Shown piece by piece: positions 28,892-37,568 of a DNA stretch of 55,972 nucleotides (the first letter of the stretch is position 1; every line of letters begins with the position of its first letter). Source of the DNA: Alphaproteobacteria bacterium. Lineage in GTDB: Bacteria > Pseudomonadota > Alphaproteobacteria > SMXQ01. The position numbers were made by a program, and so were the translations under genes. The notes under the pieces were generated by a model. That model did not search any database. It worked only from the letters and a program-made list of their open reading frames with translations, and was not told the origin of the DNA. The stretch spans positions 1 to 55,972 of the forward strand of contig SMXQ01000074.1 in the NCBI GenBank assembly GCA_004356985.1, in the 5' to 3' direction.

Positions 28892-29220
28892 CGGTGATCG
28901 CCGATTGGCCGGTATTCGTCGGCCTGACCGTCGGCATCTTCGGTGCCGCCGCCTGGCTTACCGGGGCGGCCCTGGCCGCCACTTGGCGGCCCTATCGGCA
29001 GCTGCTGGGCTATGCCTTGTTGCTGGCGCTCTTCGACCGTTTCCTCAGCTGGGGACTGTTCGGCGCGCCGCTCACCTCCGGGGCCGATTTTCTCCGCGAT
29101 TTCGCGGCCATCGCCGCCATCGGCCTGCTGGCGTGGCGCCTGGGCCAGGTCCGGCGCATGGTCGGCCAGTATCCCTGGCTTTACGAGAAGGCGGGGCCCT
29201 TGAATTGGCGCCAGCGGTAG
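28888..29220 (+). CDS. DUF6867-like membrane protein linked to the Liv transporter
   Basis: This 110-aa protein has about three membrane helices: WPVFVGLTVGIFGAAAWLTGAALAA, LLGYALLLALFDRFLSWGLFG and DFAAIAAIGLLAWRLGQV. A conserved-looking C-terminal MVGQYPWLYEKAGPLNWRQR follows. It matches the style of the alphaproteobacterial DUF6867 family, which often sits in liv operons; the function is unknown. The GTG start overlaps the livF stop, so it is co-translated with the transporter and might be an accessory subunit. livK starts 110 bases later. Confidence 0.78.
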   Translation: MTVIADWPVFVGLTVGIFGAAAWLTGAALAATWRPYRQLLGYALLLALFDRFLSWGLFGAPLTSGADFLRDFAAIAAIGLLAWRLGQVRRMVGQYPWLYEKAGPLNWRQR

Positions 29221-29234
29221 GTGAATGATCCAGT

Positions 29235-29266
29235 CAAATGGTTCAATTGGGCCAAATGGTTCAATT
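29235..29266. repeat. two direct 14-bp repeats upstream of livK
   Basis: CAAATGGTTCAATT occurs at 29235-29248 and again at 29253-29266, a period of 18 bases, in the 109-base gap before livK. The spacing of nearly two DNA turns would place two protein sites on one face. It could be an operator or the result of a small duplication. Confidence 0.7.
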
Positions 29267-29329
29267 TAGCCGGCTAGTGCATTACTCTTTCACCGGGACC
29301 AATGACAAGATCGCGCCAGGGGGCACGCC

Positions 29330-30454
29330 ATGAACGCTAGATCAGTCACCATTCTGTCCGCCTTGATGGCTATTGGGTTCGCTCTTTCGGGGTGCGATTC
29401 CAAAACCGGCGAATCCCAATTCATCGTCATCGCCACGGCGGGGCCCATGACCGGGCAGTACGCGACCTTCGGCGAGCAGATGCGCCTCGGCGCCCAACAG
29501 GCGGTCAAGGACATCAACGCCGCGGGCGGGGTGCTGGGCAAGCAACTGAAGCTCGAGATCGGCGACGACCAATGCGACCCCAAGCAGGCCGTGGCGGTGG
29601 CCAACCAGATGGTCAACAAGGGCGTGAAATTCATGGCTGGGCATTTCTGCTCGGGCTCCTCCATCCCCGCCAGCCTGGTCTACCAGGAGGAAAACATTCT
29701 CATGATCTCGCCGGGCTCGACCAATCCGAAGTTGACCGAGCGCGGCATGTCCAACGTGTTCCGGGTGTGCGGACGCGACGACCAGCAGGGCCAGGTCGCC
29801 GGTGACTTCATCGCCGACCATTTCAAGGACAAGCGGATCGCCGTGGTGCATGACAAACAGGCCTATTCCCAGGGTTTGGCCGAAGAGACCATGAAACAGC
29901 TGAAGAAACGGGGCATCACCCTGGCCATGACCGGAACCGTGACGCCCAAGGAAAAGGACTATTCGGCGATCGTCACCAGGCTCAAGAAAAACCGCATCGA
30001 CATTCTCTTCTATGGCGGCTACCACGCCGAGGCCGGTTTGATCGTGCGCCAGATGCGCGAACAGGGGCTGACCACCCGCCTGGTGTCCGGCGATGCCCTG
30101 GTGACCCAGGAATTCTGGAACATCACCGGCAAACTGGGCGAGGGGACGCTGATGACCTTCAGCCCGGACCCCCGCAAGAACCCCAAGGTCGCGCCCCTGG
30201 TGGCCAAATTCAAGGCGCAGGGGTATTCGGCCGAGGGCTATACCCTCTATACCTATGCCGCCATCCAGGTGTTCGCCCAAGCGGCGGAACGCGCCGGCGG
30301 GACCGACGCCGCCAAATTGCGGGCGGAGCTCCACGGCGCCAAGTTCGACACCGTGCTGGGCTCCATCGGCTTCGACGCCAAAGGCGACGTGTCGGCGCCG
30401 GGCTACGTTTTCTATGAATGGAAGAACGGCACCTACGATTACGCCGATTTCTGA
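29330..30454 (+). CDS. livK: branched-chain amino acid ABC transporter substrate-binding lipoprotein
   Basis: This 374-aa periplasmic receptor of the Liv importer begins with a lipoprotein signal, MNARSVTILSALMAIGFALSGC (lipobox LSGC), so it is anchored to the outer face of the inner membrane. The body has the type I periplasmic binding fold: IVIATAGPMTGQYATFGEQMRLGAQQAVKDINAAGGVLGKQLKLEIGDDQCDPKQAVAVANQMV, GHFCSGSSIPASLVY and TPKEKDYSAIVTRLKKNRIDILFYGGYHAEAG. It is on the same strand as livHMGF. The two 14-bp repeats may control it separately. Confidence 0.93.
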   Translation: MNARSVTILSALMAIGFALSGCDSKTGESQFIVIATAGPMTGQYATFGEQMRLGAQQAVKDINAAGGVLGKQLKLEIGDDQCDPKQAVAVANQMVNKGVKFMAGHFCSGSSIPASLVYQEENILMISPGSTNPKLTERGMSNVFRVCGRDDQQGQVAGDFIADHFKDKRIAVVHDKQAYSQGLAEETMKQLKKRGITLAMTGTVTPKEKDYSAIVTRLKKNRIDILFYGGYHAEAGLIVRQMREQGLTTRLVSGDALVTQEFWNITGKLGEGTLMTFSPDPRKNPKVAPLVAKFKAQGYSAEGYTLYTYAAIQVFAQAAERAGGTDAAKLRAELHGAKFDTVLGSIGFDAKGDVSAPGYVFYEWKNGTYDYADF

Positions 30455-30592
30455 TCGGCCGTCCCGGGGCATCGCCGTTATCTTCGGCAGTCCTTGTGGC
30501 GGGGTGGCGTGGCCCCCCGACATATGGTAATGAAGCCGGTCGAATTTCCCGCCGCCGAATGACCCGCGGCGGGCCGTCCGAAGGGAAAGGCC

Positions 30593-31027
30593 GTGCCCTC
30601 AGAAACCATCGCCATCGCCTCCGATCACGGTGCGCTCGAACTCAAGAATGCGCTCACGGAAGATCTGGAACGCCGTGGGTTTTCCGTCCTCGACCTGGGG
30701 ACCGACGGGCCCGATGCGGTGGATTATCCGGATTTTGCCGACGCCCTCGCCTCGGCGATCCGCGAGGGCCGCGCGGCCCGGGGGGTATTGCTGTGCGGAT
30801 CGGGGATCGGCATGAGCATCGCCGCCAACCGTCACCGCGAGATTCGCGCGGCCCTGGTCCATGACAACCTGGCCGCCCGGATCGCCCGCCGGCACAACGA
30901 CGCCAACGTCCTGGTGATGGGTGGCAGGTTCATCGGCATGGAGGTGGCCAAGGACTGCCTGGCCGCCTTTCTCGATACCGAATTCGAAGGCGGCCGCCAT
31001 GCCCGGCGCGTCGCCAAGCTGTCTTGA
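30593..31027 (+). CDS. rpiB: ribose 5-phosphate isomerase B
   Basis: RpiB interconverts ribose 5-phosphate and ribulose 5-phosphate in the pentose phosphate pathway. The 144-aa protein opens with ETIAIASDHGALELKNAL and has GVLLCGSGIGMSIAANRHREIRAALVHD, which carries the active-site cysteine. HNDANVLVMGGRFIGMEVAKDCLAAFLDTEFEGGRHARRV follows. The start is a GTG at 30593 with an AAAGG-type site. It sits 45 bases before glyA, the usual alphaproteobacterial neighbour. Confidence 0.95.
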   Translation: MPSETIAIASDHGALELKNALTEDLERRGFSVLDLGTDGPDAVDYPDFADALASAIREGRAARGVLLCGSGIGMSIAANRHREIRAALVHDNLAARIARRHNDANVLVMGGRFIGMEVAKDCLAAFLDTEFEGGRHARRVAKLS

Positions 31028-31072
31028 CAGACGGGCCGCCGGATGGGCCCGCAGGGTGAGGAATTTGTGACC

Positions 31073-32386
31073 ATGTCGTCCGTATCAAACAGGACAGAGG
31101 CCGCTTCTCAAGAGGCCTTTTTCGGCGAGGACTTGCAGGCCCGGGATCCGGAAGTGTTCGCCGCGGTTGACCGCGAACTCAAGCGCCAGCAGGACCAGAT
31201 CGAATTGATCGCCTCGGAGAACATCGTCTCCCGGGCGGTGCTGGAAGCCCAGGGCACGGTGCTGACCAACAAATACGCCGAAGGCTATCCCGGGCGGCGG
31301 TACTACGGCGGATGCGAATTCGTCGATATCGCCGAGCAACTGGCCATCGACCGGGCCAAGGCGCTGTTCGGTTGCGCTTACGCCAATGTGCAGCCCCATT
31401 CGGGATCCCAGGCCAACCAGCAGGTCTTCTTCGCGCTGATGAAACCGGGCGACACGTTCATGGGCATGGCGCTCTCCGCCGGCGGGCACTTGACCCACGG
31501 GGCGGCGCCCAATCAGTCGGGAAAATGGTTCAACGCGGTCCAATACGGGGTCCGAAAACAGGATGCGCTGATCGATTTCGACGAGGTCGAAAGCCTGGCC
31601 CGGCAACACCGGCCGAAGATCATCCTGGCCGGCGGGTCGGCCTATCCGCGGATCATCGACTTCGCGCGTTTCCGTGAAATCGCCGATGCCGTGGGCGCCG
31701 TCCTGATGGTGGACATGGCCCATTTCGCCGGGCTGGTGGCCGGCGGCGTCCATCCCAATCCGCTGGATTACGCGGACGTCGTGACCACCACCACCCACAA
31801 GACCCTGCGCGGTCCCCGGGGCGGCATGATCCTCGCCAATGACCAAGACATGGGCAAGAAGATCAACTCCTCGGTCTTCCCGGGCACCCAGGGCGGGCCG
31901 CTGATGCACGTGATCGCCGCCAAGGCGGTGTGTTTCGGCGAGGCTTTGGCGCCCGAGTTCAAGGTTTACGCCGCCGCCGTCAAGGACAATGCCCGCATTC
32001 TGGCCGACGTCCTGCAGGAGGAGGGCGTCGATATCGTCTCGGGCGGCACCGATACCCACCTGATGTTGGTGGACCTGAGGCCTTTGGGGCTCACCGGCAA
32101 GGCGGCGGAAGCGAGCCTCGAGCGGGCGGGGATCACCTGCAACAAGAACGCCGTGCCCTTCGATCCGCAAAAGCCGTTCGTGACCTCGGGCATTCGCCTG
32201 GGCACGCCGGCGGCCACGACCCGGGGCTTCGGTCCCGCCGAATGGCGGTTGGTGGGGGCCTGGATCGGCGAGGTGCTGGGCGGGTTGAAGGCCAACCCCG
32301 AGGACAATTCCGCCGCCGAAACCGAGGTGTGCCAGAAGGTCGGCGCGCTCTGCCGGCGCTTTCCGATTTACCCGGACCTGAATTAA
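31073..32386 (+). CDS. glyA: serine hydroxymethyltransferase
   Basis: GlyA uses PLP to convert serine and tetrahydrofolate into glycine and 5,10-methylene-THF, the main one-carbon source. The protein (about 437 aa) has the family N-terminus [46 protein letters not shown]. It also has [14 protein letters not shown] and the PLP-lysine motif [17 protein letters not shown]. The start is uncertain among ATG 31043, GTG 31067 and ATG 31073; the last gives the natural N-terminus. It is followed by nrdR, as in many alphaproteobacteria. Confidence 0.96.
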   Translation: MSSVSNRTEAASQEAFFGEDLQARDPEVFAAVDRELKRQQDQIELIASENIVSRAVLEAQGTVLTNKYAEGYPGRRYYGGCEFVDIAEQLAIDRAKALFGCAYANVQPHSGSQANQQVFFALMKPGDTFMGMALSAGGHLTHGAAPNQSGKWFNAVQYGVRKQDALIDFDEVESLARQHRPKIILAGGSAYPRIIDFARFREIADAVGAVLMVDMAHFAGLVAGGVHPNPLDYADVVTTTTHKTLRGPRGGMILANDQDMGKKINSSVFPGTQGGPLMHVIAAKAVCFGEALAPEFKVYAAAVKDNARILADVLQEEGVDIVSGGTDTHLMLVDLRPLGLTGKAAEASLERAGITCNKNAVPFDPQKPFVTSGIRLGTPAATTRGFGPAEWRLVGAWIGEVLGGLKANPEDNSAAETEVCQKVGALCRRFPIYPDLN

Positions 32387-32413
32387 ACCGAAGGGCGAGG
32401 AGGCCCGAGTGCA

Positions 32414-32872
32414 ATGCGTTGTCCTTTCTGCGGTCATGACGATTCCCAAGTCAAGGATTCGCGTCCCACCGAAGAAGGCGCGGCCATCCGCCGGCGCCGG
32501 TTCTGCGCCGCCTGCGGTTCGCGCTGGACCACCTTCGAGAGGGTCCAGATCCGAGACATGATGGTGCTGAAAAGCGATGGCAAGAAGCAGCTGTTCGACC
32601 GCGACAAGCTGATCCGTTCGATCCGTATCGCCGTGCGCAAGCGGCCGGTGGACGAGGAACAGGTGGAGCGGATCGTCACCTCCATCCAGCGCCGCCTCGA
32701 GACCATGGGGGAAAGCGAAATTCCATCTAGCCATATCGGCGAGTTGGTGATGGAGGCGCTGGCCGGCATCGACCAGGTCGCTTACGTCCGCTTCGCTTCG
32801 GTCTATCGCAACTTCCGCGAGGCTAAGGACTTCGAGGAATTCGTGGGCCAATTGAGTGTCGACGGGAACTGA
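32414..32872 (+). CDS. nrdR: transcriptional repressor NrdR
   Basis: NrdR represses ribonucleotide reductase genes when dATP is high. The 152-aa protein has an N-terminal zinc ribbon ([17 protein letters not shown] and [15 protein letters not shown]) and a C-terminal ATP-cone ([38 protein letters not shown]). Length is typical. ribD begins before the nrdR stop, a 17-base overlap, so the two are coupled. No NrdR box is evident here, and its targets are elsewhere. Confidence 0.96.
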   Translation: MRCPFCGHDDSQVKDSRPTEEGAAIRRRRFCAACGSRWTTFERVQIRDMMVLKSDGKKQLFDRDKLIRSIRIAVRKRPVDEEQVERIVTSIQRRLETMGESEIPSSHIGELVMEALAGIDQVAYVRFASVYRNFREAKDFEEFVGQLSVDGN

Positions 32873-33989
32873 TCAATCCGATATCCGCCACATGATGTCG
32901 GCGCTGGCGCTGGCGCGCCGGGGCTTGGGCCGGGTTTGGCCCAACCCGGCGGTGGGCTGCGTATTGGTGGACGCCCAAGGCGCGGTGGCGGGGCGCGGCT
33001 GGACCCAGCCCGGCGGCCGCCCCCACGGGGAAACCGAGGCGCTCGGCCGCGCCGGGGACGCGGCCCGCCATGGCACCGCTTACGTGAGCCTGGAACCCTG
33101 CGCCCATCACGGTGAAACGCCGCCCTGCACCGACGCCTTGATCGCCGCCGGGATCGCCCGCGCCGTGATCGCCACCGAGGACCCCGATCCAAGGGTATCG
33201 GGCGCCGGGATCGCCCGCTTGGAGAAGGCCGGCATCGAGGTCCGGGTCGGGGTCGGGCGCCGTGACGCCGAGCGGCTCAACGCCGGGTTCATGAAACGGG
33301 TGACCGAGGGGCGCCCCTTGGTGACCTTGAAATGCGCCACCACCCTCGACGGCCGCATCGCCACCCATACCGGCGAAAGCCGGTGGATCACCGGAGAGGT
33401 CGCGCGGTCATGGGGCCATGGTTTGAGGGCGTCCCACGACGCCGTGTTGACCGGGGCCGCGACGGTGCGGGCCGACGATCCGGAATTGACCTGCCGGCTT
33501 CAGGGGATGGAGTCGTTCTCGCCGCTGCGGGTGGTGCTGGATTCCCGGCTGACCACGCCGCTCACCGCCAAGCTGGTGGTCACGGCACATGATCGCCCGA
33601 CCTGGATCATGACCTTGGCGGGGGGCGAACGCGGCCGCAAACAGGCCTTCCTCGACTGCGGCGTGGAGGTGATCGAGGTGGATGCCGACGATGGCGGCCG
33701 TCCCGATGCCGGTGCCGTCCTTGGCGTCCTTGCCCAACGGGGGGTGACCAGGGTGCTCGCCGAAGGCGGCGGACAGGTGGCGGCGGCGCTGCTCCGGGCC
33801 GGCGCCGTGGACCGTATCGCCTGGTTCCGGGCGCCCGGCATTATCGGCGGCGACGGGGTGCCGGTGGCCGAGGCTTTCGGCGTCGACGGGCTCGGTCAGA
33901 TGGCCGCGTTCGAGCGCCGCCACAGTTTTTCCGCTGGGCGTGATTGCCTTGAAATCTACGAGCGCCAAGGCGGCGTCGGGCGTCACTAA
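32856..33989 (+). CDS. ribD: riboflavin biosynthesis bifunctional deaminase/reductase RibD
   Basis: RibD deaminates the GTP-cyclohydrolase II product and then reduces its ribosyl side chain, two steps of riboflavin synthesis. The 377-aa protein has an N-terminal cytidine-deaminase-like domain with zinc motifs RPHGETEAL and [19 protein letters not shown] reductase domain follows ([59 protein letters not shown]). The GTG at 32856 overlaps nrdR; an ATG at 32892 ([11 protein letters not shown]) is the alternative. Confidence 0.95.
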   Translation: MSTGTDQSDIRHMMSALALARRGLGRVWPNPAVGCVLVDAQGAVAGRGWTQPGGRPHGETEALGRAGDAARHGTAYVSLEPCAHHGETPPCTDALIAAGIARAVIATEDPDPRVSGAGIARLEKAGIEVRVGVGRRDAERLNAGFMKRVTEGRPLVTLKCATTLDGRIATHTGESRWITGEVARSWGHGLRASHDAVLTGAATVRADDPELTCRLQGMESFSPLRVVLDSRLTTPLTAKLVVTAHDRPTWIMTLAGGERGRKQAFLDCGVEVIEVDADDGGRPDAGAVLGVLAQRGVTRVLAEGGGQVAAALLRAGAVDRIAWFRAPGIIGGDGVPVAEAFGVDGLGQMAAFERRHSFSAGRDCLEIYERQGGVGRH

Positions 33990-34008
33990 GGGCAAGGAAG
34001 GGGCGACC

Positions 34009-34614
34009 ATGTTCACCGGGATCATCACCGATATCGGGACGGTCCGGTCGATCGCGCCGGGGACCGATAGCCGCATTTCGATCGCCACCGGTTTCGATGT
34101 GGACGAACTCGACATAGGGGCTTCCATCGCCTGCTCGGGTCCTTGCCTGACGGTGGTCGCCAAGGGCCGGGACGGCGGCCAGGGCTGGTTCGCCGTCGAG
34201 GTCTCGGCGGAGACCCTGGCGCGGACCACCCTGGGGCGCTGGGCGCCGGGGCATCGCGTCAATCTGGAACGCGCCATGCGGCTCGGCGACGAACTGGGCG
34301 GTCACATGGTGAGCGGCCACGTCGACGGCATCGCCACCCTGCGGGCGCGGGCGCCGGTGGGCGGGGAAGACGGCAGCGTGCGGCTGACCTTCCAGGCGCC
34401 CCCGGGATCGTCAAAGTTGGTCGCCGAAAAGGGTTCGGTGACGCTCGATGGGGTTTCCCTGACGGTGAACCATGTCGCGGACGATAGCTTTTCGGTCAAC
34501 CTCATCCCCCATACCCTGGAAAACACCACCCTTGGCGATCATGGGGAAGGCGCCGATGTCAATTTCGAGGCGGACATGATCGCGCGCTACCTGAACCGTC
34601 TTGCCTTGGCCTGA
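34009..34614 (+). CDS. ribE: riboflavin synthase alpha chain
   Basis: This enzyme dismutates two 6,7-dimethyl-8-ribityllumazine molecules to riboflavin. The 201-aa protein starts MFTGIITDIGTVRSI, the family N-terminus, and has two similar lumazine-binding domains. The second includes LGDELGGHMVSGHVDGIATL and KGSVTLDGVSLTVNHVADDSFSVNLIPHTLENTTLG. The ATG at 34009 lies 19 bases past ribD; the track's earlier start is rejected. It is also called ribC in some genomes. No ribBA gene lies between it and ribH. Confidence 0.95.
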   Translation: MFTGIITDIGTVRSIAPGTDSRISIATGFDVDELDIGASIACSGPCLTVVAKGRDGGQGWFAVEVSAETLARTTLGRWAPGHRVNLERAMRLGDELGGHMVSGHVDGIATLRARAPVGGEDGSVRLTFQAPPGSSKLVAEKGSVTLDGVSLTVNHVADDSFSVNLIPHTLENTTLGDHGEGADVNFEADMIARYLNRLALA

Positions 34615-34699
34615 TTCGGTTGTATGTTCCAGGCATTGAGGCCTGCCGGGGGCTGTCGCGACGCATTTCAGGCGGTCGTGGGACAGCCATCGGAAATGA

Positions 34700-35155
34700 G
34701 TGAGCATCCGAATCATGGCGCATATCATGATTGTCGAGGCGCGGTTCTACGAGGACATCGCCGATGAACTGGTCAGGGGTGCGGCGGCGGCCTTGGAGGA
34801 GGCCGGGGCGACCTATGAACGAATCGCCGTGCCCGGCGCTTTCGAAATTCCCGGCGCGATCCGCCTCGCCATGGATGCCAGGCGAGAGGGGGCGGCCCGT
34901 TTCGACGGCTATGTGGCGTTGGGTTGCGTCATCCGCGGCGAGACCACCCATTACGACTATGTCTGCGGCGAATCGGCCCGCGGCCTGCAGCAGCTTATCC
35001 TCGAGCACAAGCTCGCCATCGGCTACGGTATCTTGACCGTCGAAAACCGGGACCAGGCCACGGAACGGGGCGCCGTGGAAAAGGGCGACAAGGGCCGCGC
35101 CGCCGCCCTTGCCTGCCTCGCCATGATCGGCCTGGCCCGTGAATTCAGCGGATAG
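34700..35155 (+). CDS. ribH: 6,7-dimethyl-8-ribityllumazine synthase
   Basis: RibH condenses the pyrimidine and butanone-phosphate precursors into lumazine, the substrate of riboflavin synthase. The protein has the family motifs VPGAFEIPGAIRLAM, VALGCVIRGETTHYDYVCGESARGLQ and GILTVENRDQATERG. The start may be GTG 34700 (151 aa) or ATG 34715 (146 aa). In many bacteria it forms 60-subunit shells. nusB follows closely, the usual ribH-nusB order. Confidence 0.95.
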   Translation: MSIRIMAHIMIVEARFYEDIADELVRGAAAALEEAGATYERIAVPGAFEIPGAIRLAMDARREGAARFDGYVALGCVIRGETTHYDYVCGESARGLQQLILEHKLAIGYGILTVENRDQATERGAVEKGDKGRAAALACLAMIGLAREFSG

Positions 35156-35159
35156 GGCC

Positions 35160-35684
35160 ATGGCCGCCGGGGATAGCGCGCCCAATGTCAAGCCGGCCCC
35201 GGCCGCCGCGGTGGGGCGCCGCGCCGCCGCCAGGCTCTCAGCCGTACAGGCGCTCTATCAGATCGAGATCACGGCCGGGGTGGCGGTGGATCAGGTGATC
35301 GCCCAGTTCTTGGCCGGCGAAGCGCCGCAAGGCGATGGCGAAGATGAGCCGAGTGCGGCACTGCCGGCGCCTGACCCGGATTTGTTTGCCGCCATCGTCG
35401 GCGGCGTGGTCGCCCATCGCCAGCGGCTCGATGGCATCATCGGCGCCAAGCTGTCCGTCGATTGGACCGTCCCGCGGCTCGAAATTCTCGTCCGCCTCAT
35501 CCTCGAGGCCGGGGTTTTCGAATTGACCTTCCGCGACGATATCCCGCCCAAGGTGTCCATCAACGAATACGTGGGCGTCGCCAACGCCTTTTTCGACGGC
35601 GCCGAGCCCGGCCTGATCAACGGCGTCCTGGATTCCGTTGCCGGCATGTCCGAGGCCGGGCCCGTGCCGCCGGGCGGGGCCTGA
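35160..35684 (+). CDS. nusB: transcription antitermination protein NusB
   Basis: NusB binds boxA RNA with NusE (S10) in the rRNA antitermination complex. The protein (174 aa from the ATG at 35160) has the family start RRAAARLSAVQALYQIEITAG and the helical core VDWTVPRLEILVRLILEAGVFELTFRDDIPPKVSINEYVGVANAFFDGAEPGLINGVLDSVA. A Pro/Ala-rich lead of about 20 residues and an insert near residues 50-65 are lineage variation. A GTG at 35139 overlapping ribH is a possible earlier start. Confidence 0.94.
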   Translation: MAAGDSAPNVKPAPAAAVGRRAAARLSAVQALYQIEITAGVAVDQVIAQFLAGEAPQGDGEDEPSAALPAPDPDLFAAIVGGVVAHRQRLDGIIGAKLSVDWTVPRLEILVRLILEAGVFELTFRDDIPPKVSINEYVGVANAFFDGAEPGLINGVLDSVAGMSEAGPVPPGGA

Positions 35685-35698
35685 CCGGGGAGGCGGCG

Positions 35699-36691
35699 GT
35701 GGCGGCCAATGGGATCGGTGACGAGTTCGATCTGATCGCCAAGTACTTCGCGCCGCTGGCCGCGGGGGCGCCCGGTGCCCTTGGCCTTACCGACGACGCC
35801 GCCATGGTCGATGTCCCCGCCGGCCAGCGCTTGGTCGCGGCGGTCGACACCGTGGTCGCCGGGATCCACTTTCTTGGCGACGACCCGCCCGGCGACATTG
35901 CCCGCAAGATCATCCGGGTCAACCTTTCGGACCTTGCCGCCATGGGCGCGCGGCCGCTCGGGCTGTTGCTTGCTTTGGTGCTGCCGCGCGACGTGACCGG
36001 CGATTGGATGGAGCGGTTCGCCGCCGGCCTCAAGGCCGATATCGATGAATTCCATGCGCCGCTGATCGGCGGCGACACGGTTGCCGGCGGCGGCCCCCTG
36101 ACACTGACCTTGACCGCGCTGGGCACGGTGCCGGCCAACCAGGTGCTGACGCGCGCGGGCGCGTTGGCGGGAGACGCGATCTATGTCACCGGCACCATCG
36201 GCGACGGGGCGCTTGGGCTCGGCGTCGCCAAGGGCACCCTCAAGGGGCTCGACCAGGCGCACCAAAACTACCTTCTCGGACGTTACCGCCGGCCTCGGCC
36301 GCGGCTCGACTTCGGGGTTCGATTGCTGGGTCATGCCCATGCGGCGATCGACGTTTCCGACGGCCTGATCGCGGATCTCGGCCATATCTGTACCTGCTCC
36401 GGGGTCGGCGCGCGCCTGGCCGCCCAGGCGGTGCCGCTGTCCGACGCGGCCCAAGCGGCGCTGGGTCTCGGAGAAGGCAAGTTGGCGGACCTGCTCACCG
36501 GCGGTGATGATTACGAGCTATTGTTCACCGCGCCCCCGGAAGACGACACGGCGCTGCGCGCCATGGCTAGCGATCTCGCCGTCGACGTCACCCGCATCGG
36601 GTCGATCACCGACGGCGGCGGGCTTGAAGTGGAAGATGGGGACGGTTCGGAGTCGCGTATCGGCAAGGGCGGCTATCGGCATTTTCGCTGA
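35699..36691 (+). CDS. thiL: thiamine-monophosphate kinase
   Basis: ThiL phosphorylates thiamine monophosphate to the active cofactor thiamine diphosphate. The 330-aa protein has GDEFDLIAKYFAPL, LTDDAAMVDVPAGQRLVAAVDTVVAGIHFLGDDPP with acidic Mg/ATP ligands, VNLSDLAAMGARPLGLLLAL, and later AIDVSDGLIADLGHIC and LTGGDDYELLFT. The start is a GTG at 35699 with GGGGAGG five bases ahead; the much longer track ORF overlaps nusB and is rejected. Linkage to nusB and ribH is common. Confidence 0.94.
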   Translation: MAANGIGDEFDLIAKYFAPLAAGAPGALGLTDDAAMVDVPAGQRLVAAVDTVVAGIHFLGDDPPGDIARKIIRVNLSDLAAMGARPLGLLLALVLPRDVTGDWMERFAAGLKADIDEFHAPLIGGDTVAGGGPLTLTLTALGTVPANQVLTRAGALAGDAIYVTGTIGDGALGLGVAKGTLKGLDQAHQNYLLGRYRRPRPRLDFGVRLLGHAHAAIDVSDGLIADLGHICTCSGVGARLAAQAVPLSDAAQAALGLGEGKLADLLTGGDDYELLFTAPPEDDTALRAMASDLAVDVTRIGSITDGGGLEVEDGDGSESRIGKGGYRHFR

Positions 36692-36707
36692 GGCCGCGGT
36701 TTCACGC

Positions 36708-36914
36708 ATGGCCCCCATTCATGGTTTGCAATTGTCACGCCGCCGCCGCCAAGGCCCCGGGCTCGGCTACCACTTGGTGGGGATCGACCCCGACCGCTGG
36801 GAATTGATGCGCTACAGCACCTGGAAGGGGCACGATTGCGGGCCCGCCTGCGATGCCGACATGATGGAATGCTATGAATTTCTCCATCTTTCCCGGCCGG
36901 TTGCTTCCGCCTAA
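36708..36914 (+). CDS. small cysteine-containing hypothetical protein
   Basis: This 68-aa protein (MAPIHGLQLSRRRRQGPGLGYHLVGIDPDRWELMRYSTWKGHDCGPACDADMMECYEFLHLSRP...) is not one I recognise. Codon use is like the neighbours, and the C-x3-C-x6-C pattern (CGPACDADMMEC) may bind metal or form disulfides. The track gives a longer ORF that starts inside thiL out of frame; that part is rejected. No clear ribosome site precedes the ATG, so the call is cautious. Confidence 0.45.
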   Translation: MAPIHGLQLSRRRRQGPGLGYHLVGIDPDRWELMRYSTWKGHDCGPACDADMMECYEFLHLSRPVASA

Positions 36915-37014
36915 CCCCGCTTGCAACCGGGGTCCGCGGGCGCATTCATCGATTCACCGATAATTTAGAAATCTCTGTCAAGGTCGGGCGGTTGCGAAAA
37001 CCCGGGAGACGGCC

Positions 37015-37458
37015 ATGAAACCCTTGGCGAGGATCGCCATAGCCTGTTTCGCCCTGTGGCTTGCCGCGCCAACGGCATGGGCCGCCGGCGACGAGTCGGA
37101 ATCTGGCGGCGCCCTCGACCAATTCCTTGGAAATTATCCGCAATTCTATAAATTGCAGCCCTTTTACATCCCCGTCATCCGCGACGGCGAGGTGGTCAAT
37201 CAGGTCAATTTGATTATCAGCATCGAAACCTTTGGCCAGGCGGACAAGGAAAAGGTCATGGCGGCACGGCTCAGGCTGCAGGACGCATTCTTGGCCGACC
37301 TCAACGGGGTTGTCGCCGTGCGCCATGGCAACGGCCGGCCGTATATCGCCCAAACCATCAAGATAAGGCTGAGGCGACTGGCCAGGAAGATCGTCGGCGG
37401 GAACGTGGTCAAGGACGTCTTGATCGAAAGCTCCTTCACCATGCGCCCCCGGACATAA
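37015..37458 (+). CDS. secreted FliL-like protein
   Basis: This 147-aa protein has a signal peptide (MKPLARIAIACFALWLAAPTAWAAG). A body follows that resembles the periplasmic domain of FliL-type proteins: YKLQPFYIPVIRDGEVVNQVNLIISIETFGQADKEKVMAARLRLQDAFLADLNG and a C-terminal GGNVVKDVLIESSFTMRPRT. FliL binds the flagellar stator, and motAB are in this window about 20 kb away. Unlike FliL, this one looks cleaved rather than membrane-anchored, and no flagellar genes adjoin it. The match is by pattern only. The neighbouring MFS gene appears unrelated. Confidence 0.6.
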   Translation: MKPLARIAIACFALWLAAPTAWAAGDESESGGALDQFLGNYPQFYKLQPFYIPVIRDGEVVNQVNLIISIETFGQADKEKVMAARLRLQDAFLADLNGVVAVRHGNGRPYIAQTIKIRLRRLARKIVGGNVVKDVLIESSFTMRPRT

Positions 37459-37466
37459 ATCGCCAA

Positions 37467-37519
37467 CCCCGCGCGCCCAACCCCGCGCCCCCAAGCCCCG
37501 CGCCCCCAAGCCCCGCGCG
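37467..37519. repeat. 15-bp GC-rich tandem repeat
   Basis: The unit CCCCGCGCCCCCAAG occurs twice exactly (37481 and 37496), with a 14-base variant before (37467) and a partial copy after. It lies in the 110-base gap between the FliL-like gene and the MFS gene. A 10-base palindrome ATTGCGCAAT follows at 37551, eight bases before the MFS start. Confidence 0.8.
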
Positions 37520-37568
37520 TTGACTTCTTTCCCGTTGCCATGGCGGGACGATTGCGCAATCTTGCGCC

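Noticed and set aside
31085-32851. 588-aa minus-strand ORF opposite glyA and nrdR
   Set aside because: It is antisense to two well-recognised genes and has no family signature.
34615-34714. FMN riboswitch before ribH
   Set aside because: The conserved RFN element sequences and stems are not present in this short gap.
37467-37519. Possible CRISPR-like array
   Set aside because: The units are only 15 bases, adjacent and without spacers, so it is a simple tandem repeat.
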